Assembly (NCBI GenBank): GCA_021464415.1
Contig: CM038471.1
Span: forward strand, 31,779,234 to 31,843,233
Length of the DNA stretch: 64,000 nt
Direction: 5' to 3'
From: Lonicera japonica
Lineage: Eukaryota > Streptophyta > Magnoliopsida > Dipsacales > Caprifoliaceae
In this document: one piece after another, positions 11,623-23,037 of the stretch
Layout of the letters: each line of letters begins with the position of its first letter
Numbering within the stretch: position 1 is the first letter of the stretch
Made by a program: the position numbers and the translations under genes
Notes under the pieces: generated by a model
The model's database searches: none
Told to the model about the DNA's origin: nothing
The model's input: only the letters and a program-made list of their open reading frames with translations

Positions 11623-12746
11623 ACCACATGTCCAGAGTTCCTCCTTCGTTCGAGAATCATCACAAGTTCATCAAGGCACCACGTGGAAGACGTGTAGTTC
11701 TCTGATATGACAATGATCAAACTCTTTGACTAAGAGATTTCTTTTCTAATTCTGACTTTAGATATTCACCTTTCTGCATCTAATCATCGTCTCTAAACGT
11801 GCGGAATCCATGTTGGACTAGAGCTTTATAGAGGTAATCGGTAAACGTATAACGTGTGTCTTCACCTCTAAAGCTCAAAAACACATGATAAGGAGTTGAA
11901 GAAGAGGTTTCGTGGGATCTTACAATGACCATTATATTATCCGGAGAAAGATAGATTTGGGCAATGAAATGAAATGATGGTGCACCCAAGAATAATTAAG
12001 GAGGAGGATAGATCGAGTCAATGAAGACTTCCAGAGAAGAATAAGGAAATGATAAATTGGAAGACTTTGGACAGTAGGTGAAGAAAAATGGGACAACTTG
12101 CAAATCATGCTTCCAGTTACTTTCTTAAACAAAAAATTATGTAATTAAAATGTTATATTAGTTATTACCGCATACTTCCAGGTACTTTGCTAAACAAAAG
12201 TTTGATACTGACATATATATATATATATACAATCGCCTTTTAATCTGATAACCACTCAATTTTTGGTAAGTCAAACTAACCTAGAAGGACAATCACAAAT
12301 AAGTTAATTATATTGGGATAATATAAGAAGGAAGCTCATATTTCATGTATTGATACCGACTTATACATATATATATATATAATGTGTGTGCTATTTAGAT
12401 ATATCTAGTTCAAATAAAAATATAAAACAAAGATGTTAAGTGATTAACATATCACTTTGTCAAAGATTTAAGGTTCGAGGATAAAATAAGTAATTCAAAA
12501 GTTTGCCTTTATTTTTTTTTATCAATTATACTTAGAAGGATTCAAACACCGATGTCCCGCTAAATAGATCGTCCCTCACGGGGACCTAATGAACCACTAC
12601 GCCAACCCCATAGGATCTTTTCTCTATTCTTAATTGATAGTATAGTTTCTCATCTTTTTTCGCATAGAATATGAGTAATTGTAGTGGTTTGTTTTTGGCT
12701 TCCAACATTTTTTTAAGACATAAATATTTATATTATTATAAGTATA

Positions 12747-13080
12747 GGGTAATTTTCTGGTGCGCAACTGTTGCGCACCAGTCCGTACGCATTGGGCATG
12801 GAATTTTTTGATGAAATTCATCGTGTGTAGAACATCTCCACCAAATTTCATCAAAAAATTCAACCGTAGGTTAACTACGTGATTGAAAAAAACTGGTCCA
12901 GAAATAGATATATAAAATCCAGTAATCACGTAGTTATACTTAATTTTTTGATGAAATTTGGTGGAGATGTTCTTGAAAAACATACAAAATTTCATCAAAA
13001 AATTCCATCGGGAAGCGGGCCAAAACGCCCAATGCGTACGGACTGGTGCGCAACAGTAATGCGCACCAGAAGGGGACTGG
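12747..13080. mobile_element. Fold-back MITE (~335 bp)
   Basis: The element is one long imperfect inverted repeat. CTGGTGCGCA and TTGCGCACCAGTCCGTACGC near the left end are mirrored at the right end. Further in, AATTTTTTGATGAAATT is mirrored by AATTTCATCAAAAAATT. The flanks TAAGTATA and TATAGTATA suggest an imperfect target duplication of about 8-9 bp. The sister block near 21400 lacks the insert. A long open frame across it is a by-product of the palindrome. Confidence 0.8.
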
Positions 13081-13090
13081 TATAGTATAT

Positions 13091-13290
13091 ATGTAACTCT
13101 ACACAATGTGCAAGTGTTCTAAAAGATAAATTTATAGTAATATTATGCTTAATATATATGTAACTCTACACGATGTGCAACTGTCCTAAAAAATAAAATT
13201 ATAGTAATATTATACTTAATATATGTAACCCTGCACAATGTGCAACTGTACTAAAAAATAAATTTATAGGAATATTTTACTTAATATATA
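13091..13290. repeat. Three tandem copies of a ~66-bp unit
   Basis: Units start at about 13091, 13158 and 13223 with ATGTAACYCTRCAC, then ATGTGCAA and a TAGTAATATTAT-type tail. No function is apparent. The repeat starts right after the MITE insertion site. Confidence 0.75.
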
Positions 13291-13912
13291 AAATAACAAC
13301 TCAAGTATTAACAATTTAGCAGTACGTACCATTTTAGTTTTAATAATAACTTTTTTTTAATATTAATAAGTCATGGAGTATTATAGCTAATTCTATTTTT
13401 TGAGTATTATATATATATATAACATTCGATAATAACATGATTATTAGTCAATAGTAATATATATATAGTATAATTTAACTACAACAATGTATCTAAAATC
13501 CACATTAATTTTTTCATGACCATGTGAACTGAAAAACATTTTGTAAGAATATCTACAACAATATTGTATATTCTTGTTTTGTGTAAAGTTTGTACTTCTT
13601 ATAAAAAAATTGTTCTCTAGCAATATTTTAAGATATTTGAACATGCAAGATTTGTGTAAAAATGGTAGATAATTAGATATACCGAGACTATAATTAAAGT
13701 ACAAATTCTTATAGAAGTGACCAAACTTTTAGGGAAGGCAAACCAGCGGAACCTTCACTGTAACAGACTTCCTGATGGTTCACAAATTCTCGTTTCAGTT
13801 TCTACTTAATTTAATTAGGACGAACATAGTAGGAAATAAGGTACCCCTGATTCCTTATTAAGTTAGGAATTAATTGGGAGCAAGATGTTGAAAACAATAA
13901 TTTGGCTTGGCA

Positions 13913-14215
13913 TGGAACTAGTCCTTGGGAGCTTAAAGCTCCTAATCTTTTTATATAATGCGCACTGGGGTTGCACTCATACCCACACTTGGACACTCCA
14001 TTGCACTCTGTTCAAATTTCAGAACATTTAACCTTGAATATGTTTAATTTCTGCTCTCCAGCACTTTCACCTGTATACTACGTCAGGGTTCCGTTAACTA
14101 TATGCTCATAGCATAATCAAGAATAACGAAAATACCCATAAAAATGCATGTACCGGTCAAATTAAGGTTAAAAACATAGTATGTCGAATGCTATAGTATA
14201 TGGCAGATATATATA
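13913..14215. repeat. Second copy of the ~300-bp intron repeat
   Basis: It is the partner of 7022-7324, with one visible difference over about 300 bp. It lies directly downstream (minus-strand sense) of the intact TIR exon, inside what would be intron 1. Confidence 0.85.
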
Positions 14216-14248
14216 TACAGTTAGATAATTAACTGATTAATGAGAAAC

Positions 14249-14782
14249 TTATGTGTACCCATCAACTTGGTGGTTTTCCATGTGCTCCCCAATCAAGTCA
14301 GCAACTTCTGCAAGTGCTGATCTCCACCGTTTTATCTTTTCCATCCATTTTCTTTTTCCTTCCGAATCCATTGCTTCCTCACATTGCTCTTCGTATTTTG
14401 CAAATGCATCTGCTGTCCTACCTGTTTGCTTCCGAACTTCGGATGGATCCACATGGTAGAAGATAGGTAAAACCACATGCCCAGAGGTCCTCCTTCGTTC
14501 GAGAATCATCACAAGTTCGTCAAGGCACCATGTGGAAGATGCGTAGTTCTCCGAGATGATAACGATCGAACTCTTTGACTGAGCAATCGATTTTTCTAAT
14601 TCTGACTTTAGATATTCACCCTTATGCATCTCGTCGTTGTCTCTAAACGTGCGGAATCCATGTTGAACTAGGGCTGTATAGAGGTGATCAGTAAAAGTAT
14701 AACGGGTGTCTTCACCTCTAAAGCTCAAAAACACATGGTAAGGAGTTAAAGAAGAGGTTTCATGAGATTTTATGTCGACCAT
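14249..14782 (-). CDS. Intact TIR domain exon (TIR copy 2)
   Basis: From the ATG at 14782 the frame encodes a full TIR domain. TIR-1 YHVFLSFRGEDTR is at residues 15-27, TIR-2 IVIISENYASSTWCLDEL at about 73-90, and TIR-3 FYHVDPSEVRKQTG follows. Glu89 in WCLDEL sits where the catalytic glutamate of NADase-active plant TIRs lies. The frame can run through to a stop at 14249-14251, giving a 177-aa TIR-only protein. A canonical donor (GATGG|GTACAC, exon end 14259) would instead splice it in phase to the NBS acceptor at 6660, giving D-G-H-E-S-K-F-I as in ordinary TNLs. An upstream in-frame ATG at 15004 would add 74 hydrophobic, non-TIR residues. I prefer 14782 because TIR copy 1 has its ATG at the same place. 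Role: immune receptor signalling by TIR NAD+ hydrolysis (family knowledge). Confidence 0.8.
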   Translation of the reverse strand: MVDIKSHETSSLTPYHVFLSFRGEDTRYTFTDHLYTALVQHGFRTFRDNDEMHKGEYLKSELEKSIAQSKSSIVIISENYASSTWCLDELVMILERRRTSGHVVLPIFYHVDPSEVRKQTGRTADAFAKYEEQCEEAMDSEGKRKWMEKIKRWRSALAEVADLIGEHMENHQVDGYT

Positions 14783-15314
14783 TATATTATCTGGAGAAAG
14801 ATAGATTTTGGCAATGAAATGAAATGATGGAGTTCGCAAGCTTAACTTGAAGCAATTATATATATTCAAGAAGAAGTCAAATTTTGGTTGTGAATAATTA
14901 AGATGGAGGATAGATCGAGTCAATGAAGACTTCCAGAGAAGATAAACAAATGATAAAGTGGACGACTGTGGACAGTAGGTGAAGAAAAATGGGACAACTT
15001 GCAAACCTTGCTTCCAGCTACTTTCTTAAACAAAAGTTTATATACAACAACAAGCCTTTATGTAACCAAAATATTATATTAGTTACTACCACATGCTTCC
15101 GGTTACTTTCTTAAACAAAAGTTTGAATTCAAACCTAGCTCAAAACCCAGGTAATTTTGGGGAAAAAAAAATCCATTATGTTAATAAAAATATCGTCCTT
15201 TGTATGAAAGATATACCTATATATTAAACTTTCTTTTCTTCCAAATTTAATGTTTTTATACTCTGCATTACTACTGGTTATATCCTTCAATATCATTTAT
15301 TTCGTAGCGCATTG
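14783..15314. promoter_or_regulatory. Head-to-head TNL intergenic region
   Basis: The ATGs of the minus-strand TIR exon (14782) and of a plus-strand TIR pseudogene (15315) are 532 bp apart and diverge, so this interval should carry both promoters and 5' UTRs. Most of it is repeated at 27137-27999 in front of another plus-strand TIR fragment, and its minus-strand half is repeated at about 11990-12170 upstream of TIR copy 1. No core promoter elements are assigned. Confidence 0.55.
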
Positions 15315-16300
15315 ATGGCTATTGTGAGAACCTGAGAAGCCGCTTCTTCTACTTGTACATATATAGTTATGATATGTGTTTATTCTTCTTGAGCATTAGA
15401 GATAAGTACACGTGTACAAACTTTACCCATCACCTTTATACAGCTTTGGTATAGACAGGGGAGAGTGTATTAAGCTTGGATTATTGGTGAAAGCAATCAA
15501 AGAGTCAAAGATCTCATTAATTATAATCGAAGGACTATGCTGTTTGCACATGTTGTCTCGACGAACTTGTGTTGATACTTGAATCCAAAATAGCCTCCAG
15601 ACTTGTAGTTTTGCTCGGATGGAATTGAAAAATTAAGTTGATGGGTAAGTTCCAAAAAGTCATTTCGTATGCGCCAATTTTGCATGAGTTTGAGATATTT
15701 TTCCATCAATAAAGAGAGTCACCATGAACCTAACAGCCTATTAGTTGTAGGCATTAGAATGAAGACCATGTACTACTATTTTCTTCTACTTTATTTAACA
15801 CTTCAGCCAACTATTTAACAAATTCAATGCGTTTGGAATCACAGGGGTTGGATTTTTAGGATATTAGGAACGTAGAACTACCAAGTATATGCGTACTACA
15901 AAATTTTTAACTGCTTTTTTAAGACATGTTTTTGTTTATTTTCCTGCTAGAATTTGTATTTTTTTTTAGTGACATATTTGTTCTACTTGCTAAGCGATTT
16001 ACATTGCAATTTGTAGGCCTCACTTGATCAAAAGTTTATCGAGAAAATTTTAGAAGTGATCGGAGACAACCCGGGCGGCCTTTGGATGGTGCTCCACACT
16101 TGTTTGGAATACATTCCAGAGCCAAAGATGTTAATATGCAGTTACAAGATGGTTCAAATGATTATAGTTGTGGCATATATCATATCAGGAAAACAACCCT
16201 TGCCAAATTAATTAAGTTGTTTATCATATTCGAAATTTTGAAAGTCATACTGGTTGCAGCTTTCTCTATTGGAAATATCAAACCAAACGATCGATAGGAA
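15315..16300 (+). pseudogene. Plus-strand TNL pseudogene (TIR and NBS fragments)
   Basis: The first part (15315-15590) is a frameshifted TIR domain. It keeps EAASST, a damaged VFLSFRGEDTR region, and at the DNA level the GCAATCAAAGAGTCAAAG segment shared with the fragment at 28000-28266. After an AT-rich gap, 16020-16300 resembles the start of a TNL NBS exon: KFIEKILEVIGD in one frame, then MDGAPHLFGIHSRAKDVNMQL and a degenerate P-loop IYHIRKTTLAK in another. The expected GMGGIGKTT glycines are mostly lost. The fragment ends at about 16300 with no kinase-2 or LRR. Position and strand suggest the decayed partner of a once divergent TNL pair. Confidence 0.8.
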
Positions 16301-16560
16301 ATTTTAATTTTAAGACTTATTTCTTGATCGAAATTCAAGATCTTTCAGATTTTGCTGGGATGGAATCAAAAAATCAAGTTGATGGGTAAGATCCAAACAA
16401 GTCATTTCACATGCACCATTTTTGCACGAGGGGTATATTTTTCCATCCTTAAAAAAGGTCACTGTGATCCTTAGAATCTGTTAATTAGTTGTACGCATTA
16501 GAATATACATATATATAATATAATAAGGACCCTGTTGAAATGAGGTTTGCATTCACATAT
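16301..16560 (+). repeat. Duplicated TNL intron-like segment
   Basis: Bases 16330-16510 match 15580-15770 and 28270-28440 (shared words: TTTTGCTGG, GATGGGTAAG, CAAGTCATTTCA, AAAAGGTCACTGTGATCC). It was probably the intron downstream of a plus-strand TIR exon, and it is present three times in the window. Confidence 0.65.
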
Positions 16561-16712
16561 ATGGCGTCCCTCCACTACACCAAAAGCCATGATTTTTAAC
16601 CGGCTGGCTTTTGGGCTTTCTAACGGACTTCACTTATTGCCTATGTTTGTCGGGTCTAACCGTTGTCATCGAATAGTATGTGTTACTGTTTCTCTTTATT
16701 TTTATTTTAAGT

Positions 16713-16975
16713 AGCGGCTATTTATACACCACTTTTTACTTGTTAATGTTTCATTTTTCATTTGCTCCATAACAAGTAAGTAAGTACCCGTTACTCATTT
16801 CATGAGAACCGAGTATAAACTTGAAAATGTCTTACTACGACCATAAGCACCGAGTATGTAAGCTTATACTCACTTGTCATCGAGTTAGCAACGTGCAATT
16901 ACTCGCTTGTTATTGGGCGAACGAAAAGTGAAATATTATTAAGTATTTTTTTGGAGCACAAATAGCGGCTGCCTA
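16713..16975. mobile_element. Degenerate relative of the 664-1622 element
   Basis: The ends AGCGGCTATTTATACACCAC and GGAGCACAAATAGCGGCT form a weak inverted repeat and resemble the ends of the 664-1622 element. The interior shares the GAGTATAAGCTTAC, CTCACTTGTC and TTATTGGGCGAACG-type words. Boundaries are approximate. Confidence 0.45.
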
Positions 16976-17719
16976 ATTATATTTTTATTTCTTGTTTCTT
17001 CAAAATAAAGAAATAAAACTTTCTTAGAGAGAAACAAATATTAGCCGCATTCTCTTCACATGTGTCTAGGGTTTGAAACTAGTGTCGGAGCCATAATTTC
17101 AATCTAGACTAGTAATAAGGAAAAAAAAAATTAATAATAACAACAACAACAACAACAACAACAAAAAAACTTCCACAAAACAAACTCAGACTTTAAATAT
17201 TTACACAAAATTATAAAGTCCATGTATTACTATACGCACCTATAAAAAAAATAAAAAAATCCTAACTTTGTTTGATTATACATCTCAGGAAGTATAACCT
17301 TCACTTAGATACAACCAATTACTAACTGCAACTATTTTTTGGAGAAGAAATAGTGCAGATACCTCCTTTTCCAGATTTCTGGAGGAGAAATAACATTACT
17401 TCCTACCAGAAGTCTGAATTATGCACAATCCTATCCTTGATAAATTTGATAGGGAATTTTGGTGCAATCCGCCTACGGATTTAGAAATAAATTTGTTATG
17501 ATCCATTGATCATTTGGTCCCTAAACACCAACTTTGGAATTTATTCTTAAGGATGTGGACTCAACAACGCGTTTTTCATTCTCGAGTACATGTAAATTGG
17601 TATTTGACTCAAACTTCTTCTAAATTATTTTACTCGACAATAAAAGGAAATCATTTTATTTCTGGAAAAAAATAAGAAACTATGGCTGAAAAAAAAAATA
17701 TTTCATTGCAGGTTGACAA
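16976..17719. other. No gene recognised
   Basis: AT-rich DNA with an (AAC)n run at about 17139-17164. No coding or repeat assignment. Confidence 0.4.
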
Positions 17720-20700
17720 GGAAAATGGGGCAACTCTACAACCGCCTAATCTTTCATCATCTGATAGCCATTCAATTTTTTCTAAGTCAAATTCACACAG
17801 AAGGAAAATCACAAATAAGTTAAATATATTGGGATGATATACAAAGGAAGCCCATATTTCATGCATTGATACTGACATATATATGGGTGAGGTTTCAGTA
17901 GTTACTTATTTTTTTACCCATGGATAGTTATTGTAATATTAATCCATTGGATGAAAAATCAATGGTTGAGATCAAATATGTAGTTGGCTAACATGATTAA
18001 TGCACATTGGAGAAGTACAAAGTATTAAATGCAAGGTTAAGTAGGTAACTTGTTGTTACCTGATGACATAGCATTTTTTTTCTATTTAATTTTAAGGAAT
18101 CATAAATTAGATATTCATTACATGATTTTGTAATTCCAATACAGGATATCTCCATTCCTTACGCATATAAAATGGGTGATTTTATTTATATTAATATCTT
18201 GCAATTAATCTACATTGTTAAGTTAATTAGTATTGCCTGCTAAATTAATCCATAAGTGTAGATAAACTAACAAAAAAATATTATTGATTTAATTTTATAA
18301 ATATTATTTTATTAATGATTTAATATTAAAAAATATATTAGATTAATAGGTATATCTACTTTAATTAAATAAATAAAAATATGGGTTTTTTTTAAAAAAA
18401 ATTACAAATCAATTACTCTCATTCTAACAAAGGATATTCCATTTTTCGAATTAGTTTCAGGGATAACTTTTTAATCGATGAAAAAAAAATTAATTTATTA
18501 TAAATAAAAGATAGTCATTTTCAAAACTATCCCTTATCAAAGATAACAACTGTTAAAAAATAAAATAATAAAAAAATATAAATAACAAAAGCTCAAATTC
18601 AAACTAAATATCTCAAACAAAGATTTTAAATTTGAACATGTGATCGAAATCTTATCACAAAGGTCAACCAAGAACATAAGACTATCTCCAATCGTCTTGT
18701 ATAAATTTTGTGTAAATTACACGTGTCAAAGTGGAATTTACACAAAAATAATAAAGAATTCGTTTTATACTCCACCAGTCTGTTTTAGACTTTTGGAATG
18801 TGGATTTGAGAGAAGATTTTAACATGAGATTTATATTTGGAATCTCAAATCTAAATATTTTTGTTTGGTGTGAAATTATGATTTAAGATTTATAAATATA
18901 TTCAAATAATAAGATTTGATACTTATCTTAAAGTTAAAACTTTCAAATTTTAGAGATATGGTTGTTCTTTATAGATCCCAAACTTGCGAAGTTCAAAAAA
19001 ATATTAATTAATTCTTAAACAAATTAATATTTTTTATTATTATAAATATATTTGTAATATTAATTATAATAATAATACGAAGGATGACAAAGGGTCGTGT
19101 GTTGTCCAAACCCAAACCCAAACCCAAACCCAACAAGCATATAAACACATCCCAACCTGGTGCAAGTTTTATTATTTTAAATATAAATTCGTTGTGAATA
19201 GTGTACACATAAATCCACTCATTTCCCATGGTAATTACGCTATATTATAAGGAATGAAATACTATAATAGGGGCGGGTCGAATCAAACGGCTTAATTTTG
19301 TGTAAGCATGAGTTCCGCCACGGTGTCAAAAAATAAAAATAGCTTACTAATCAACTAAATATACAATTTAGCAAAATAATATTTAGATTTATAAATCAAT
19401 TTCCTTGTATTTGTTAAGTAAATACAAAATTTTAAACTCTTGTCTTTCAAATATGTAATTTTTTAATCATAGATTTATGAATTTTAAAGATAAATTCAAT
19501 TACATAATTCAAATGCACCTTAAAAGGAAATAGAAAATAAATTAAAATGGAAGTAGATTTCGATTATGAATCTAAATTAAAATGTAATCTAAATTAGTAC
19601 AATTATAAATTAATTTTAATTAGTAGATATACTTCTCAATTTTGAAAATGGTACAAAATTTGTTTGTCAAATACAACACATTGATTATTGAACCAAATAA
19701 TTAATTATTTAATACTAAATAAGATATATTTTAAGTGTTATTTAGGAAGTCGTACGCATACTTCTGTATCTTATCAAATTATTAAAAGTTGAGTTTGTTT
19801 GAAATACTTTAAATTAAGAAAATACGTTTCTATTAATATTATTTTATGTTATTGTGTTAAAATTATTATTTAGTTGAACAGTGACTAATAAAACTTGTAG
19901 CACAAGTTATATGAGATGCTTCAAATTAATCTTTAGATTTTTATTGTAATATGATTTGTCACGAATGATAATAAAATGATTAAATTGAAATTGTTATTAA
20001 AATAGTTGAATTGTATGTAATTTGTAAATATATTGTATAGAGATAAAAATTCAAAGTCAAATATATTTTGAAAGTGTTATTTTTCATAAACTTATGTTAT
20101 TAATTAACTATAAAACTGAAATGTCGAAAACACCCATAAACACTTATCTTAATTTGGAATTGAGTTATCTTATGTCTATTTGGCAAATAAAATCTTTAAG
20201 GAATCTTGTTTGGTTCAGATTTTAAAACATGTTTTAAAAAGTGAATTTAATTTTTGTTGAAATTTTTTCAACTAATTCAAAAAATTGGTAAAAAAAATTA
20301 AAAAAATAGTAACAATGAATCTTGTTTTATAGATCTCGATGATTAGGTTTCAAATATATATTTTTTATCTAATTCCGATTTTTGAATTTAAAGTTATGGT
20401 ATTTTAAAAAATTTATGAGAGAGAAAGTAAAGTAATTTAAGAAGTGTGAAGTAAAGTTGACTTTTTGGTAAAAATTTTAAAAACTTGACTTTAAAATCTC
20501 AACCAAACACCACCTAAAGTTTAATTAAAAACATAAAAATAGAATAGGTCACCTTAACCTGCTATAACAGGTTAAAGGATTTGACATTTTACCAATGTGC
20601 ATTAGTTATTGTCAGTATCCATCAATGAGTAGAAAAAGAAGGTAACCATTGAAAACTCATCCATATATATATATATATATATCTAAGGTCAAAATCCGTG

Positions 20701-21620
20701 CCAAAGGCGCTACTATTTATTTAAAAAAATATTTTAAATCTTAATCACACAATTTTGTATTCCCTTATACATTATTTATTTTTGAGATTCAAAAACTATC
20801 CATTCAAAAAGTAGGAGAAAGAGTGTTTTAAAGAAAATATTTTTGTGATAGTAGGAAAGAGAAACGGGAAAAAGAAACTACATAAATTGATCTGAGCTGT
20901 AGGTTTGTGTGAAAGCAATTTTCAGCCACTCGATTGTTTTTAAGAAACATACATTTTGGGATTCAAATACCCTAGCCCCTTATTATATAAATATAAATTA
21001 GATCACATGCATACGCATCCTTAGATATATCTAGTTCAAACAAAAATATCAAACAAAGATGTTAAGGGATTTAGTGATTATTTTGTCAAAAATTCAAAGT
21101 TTGAACTTTCTTGCAAGAATATTTTTTAATAAAAAAAAAAAGAGACTGCAGGAGTCAAATAGGCAATTAACAATCCATATATATAAGTTATTTCATTATG
21201 TAGCAGTACAAAAGGCAAATGCATATACTGATCTAATGAACGAGAAAGACATAATCTCAAGTGACTCCATGCGTTCCTGTAAGTATATCTCTTTTCTTAA
21301 TTGATAGTGTAGTTTTTCACCTTTTTTGCATAGAATATACTTGAATAATTGTAGTGATTTGTTTTTGGCTTCAAACATTTATTTAAGAAAGAAATATTTA
21401 TATTATAAATATGTAACTCTAATATTTATATTAGAAATATTTCTAATATTTATATTATAAATATTTATTTAAGAAAGGAAAATTATAAATAATAATTTAA
21501 AAGATAAATTTATAGCAATATTATACTTAATATAGTAATATTGTGTAAATTTTGTACTTCTTATAAAAAAATTGTTCTCTAGCAATATTTTAAGATATTT
21601 GGACATGCAAGATTAGTGTA
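17720..21620. repeat. TNL-flank duplication block, copy 2 (expanded)
   Basis: It is the partner of 12225-13660 (see there). Homology is confined to 17720-17885, 21020-21120, 21290-21420 and 21540-21620. The middle, 17890-21000, is extra DNA that holds the old inverted-repeat transposon copy starting at 18174. No gene is seen in 19690-21000. A (TA)n run is at about 20663-20682. Confidence 0.65.
18174..19680. mobile_element. Old relative of the MBF1-carrying transposon
   Basis: It begins GGGTGATTTTATTTATATTA, close to the terminal repeat of the element at 33320-35210. The following 200 bp (TTAAGTTAAT, AAGTGTAGATA, ATTTAATTTTATAAATATTA) match 33360-33480. A segment at about 19560-19670 resembles 35040-35140, near the other end of that element. 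No clean right terminus is found. No MBF1-like frame is present in this copy. Confidence 0.45.
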
Positions 21621-21649
21621 AAAGTTTAGTGTATAAATTATTGAGGGAG

Positions 21650-22296
21650 CCTAAAAATTATGGATTAATTATTGGGTCGAGATTATTAGGCCCATTGCCA
21701 AATGGGCCTAACCTTGTGCAAAACATTCTTGGAATGGAACGACGATAAAGAGATCTCATTGTCGAGTAAAGTGTACTTAGGCCAACATGGTTATGTTGTG
21801 AGCAACACAATCAAGATGATGTCATTATGCGCCCACATGGTTATGCAAATGTTGATGAGCTTCACAAGTACTATAAATAGGATTGGGTCATTATAGCTTG
21901 TATGGTTTCTAAGATATCATGGTTTCACTATCTAACCGAGATGGTCACAAGCATTAGTTGAGATAGTCGCCTCCACAAATAAGAACATGATACTTGTAAA
22001 GTAGAAGAATCATTAGTTATGAACAAAAATTGGGACACCTATAAAGTATTGGAATAGTAACTAAGTTTGACACTTTATATTCATTTTATTATTTACCTGA
22101 ACAAATATTTGTAACCCTAATTCTATACATATAAATAAAAAATGGGATACTCATAAAAGAAGATCTAGACTTGAATTCTAGGTATATTGTAATAAGGAGA
22201 TAGATAGAGAGGGGGGGGGGGGGAGGGGGTTAGAGGTAGCTTGTATTGTCATATTTTCTTAAATGTATTTTAGCTAATATATCGTGCACACACAAA
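21650..22296. other. No gene recognised
   Basis: It contains small open frames without recognisable motifs and a G-rich run at about 22212-22228. It may be old LTR material; not assigned. Confidence 0.35.
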
Positions 22297-22301
22297 GGAG
22301 G

Positions 22302-22766
22302 TGTTGGAATTAAATCACTTAAGTCATCATGTCAAATCATCAAGATCTAATTAAACCGCGTACCTGGATCTGTGACAAACAAATGCGGAATGCGAGAATC
22401 GATCACAATAACAGCACGGATCGAGCGGGTGTCTAGTCTTCCTCAACCAAATAGCCTTAGTGTCTTGATGGAAATTTTTTTGGTTCTCTTCTAGATGGGG
22501 AAAAGGGAGACGTATTTTGATTTGGTGTATTGAGGATCATAACCCTAATATCTACTTTATATATAGTCTAGTTAGGGTTCCCATAAAACTCTAACAAGCC
22601 CATACAAAGTATCTACACATTTGGCCCACATTTATTTGAGTAGTCTATGTGCTTAACTAAAAATTAATTAGACCACTAAAAATTAGCCCATTAATTAAAT
22701 AACAAATATAATTGAAATATTATAATATATTGCCCACATAAATTAAAAAATATAAATTTTCTAACA
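22302..22766 (-). repeat. Solo LTR (465 bp) with perfect 5-bp target duplication
   Basis: The plus strand starts TGTTGGAATT and ends TTTCTAACA. It is flanked by GGAGG at 22297-22301 and again at 22767-22771. Read on the minus strand it has a TATATATAAAG box followed by leader-like sequence rich in CTC words, as expected of an LTR transcribed leftwards. No internal domain remains, so it arose by LTR-LTR recombination. It is probably copia by length and ends. Confidence 0.85.
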
Positions 22767-23037
22767 GGAGGATGTAATGCCAAAAAGATATGAAAATCAT
22801 GGCGGGGAACTTACCTATAACAAAAATTAGTTGTTCATTATCCTATTGATCTATTCTCAAATTGATTTTGCTAAGAACTCTTTATTGTCGGAGGACTCAA
22901 ATTTTTGGTCACCCACAACTATGTTAAGAGAGATAAATGAAGTTACAATAAAATAAAAAAATAAAAAAAAGACATGATGGTAAAACAAGGAGAGCTAAAA
23001 AGGATATAATCAAAATAAATGAATGCATTTAATATGA

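Larger units (their letters stand above)
7374..11932 (-). pseudogene. Broken TIR exon (TIR copy 1) split by a copia element
   Basis: The minus-strand exon runs 11932-11623 and resumes at 7570-7374. The first piece starts with the same ATG context as TIR copy 2 and reads YHVFLSFRGEDTRYTF and FRTFRDDD. It then meets an in-frame TAG (11780-11782) where copy 2 has a Glu codon. A one-base deletion follows near the LEK segment. The copia remnant 7571-11622 separates the pieces, and about 20 bp of TIR sequence is missing at its left edge compared with copy 2. The second piece keeps DPSEVRKQTGR, the AFAKYE helix and the splice donor at 7374/7373. Three independent lesions make this exon unusable. It is the direct neighbour of the intact NBS exon and was probably its original exon 1. 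Confidence 0.9.
12225..13660. repeat. TNL-flank duplication block, copy 1
   Basis: Sections of this block match 17720-21620 in the same order: 12236-12376 with about 17740-17880, 12395-12490 with about 21020-21120, 12640-12745 with 21290-21410, and 13570-13655 with about 21540-21620. Copy 1 has gained a hairpin element at about 12747-13080. Copy 2 has gained about 3.1 kb between 17890 and 21000. No gene is seen. The first part lies upstream of TIR copy 1. Confidence 0.7.

Noticed and set aside
12630..13106. 158-codon open frame on the minus strand
   Set aside because: It spans the fold-back MITE; the frame is a by-product of the palindrome, with no protein motif.
19109..19135. (CCCAAA)n run as a telomere-type repeat
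   Set aside because: The plant telomere unit is CCCTAAA; this is a short 6-bp microsatellite in unrelated DNA.
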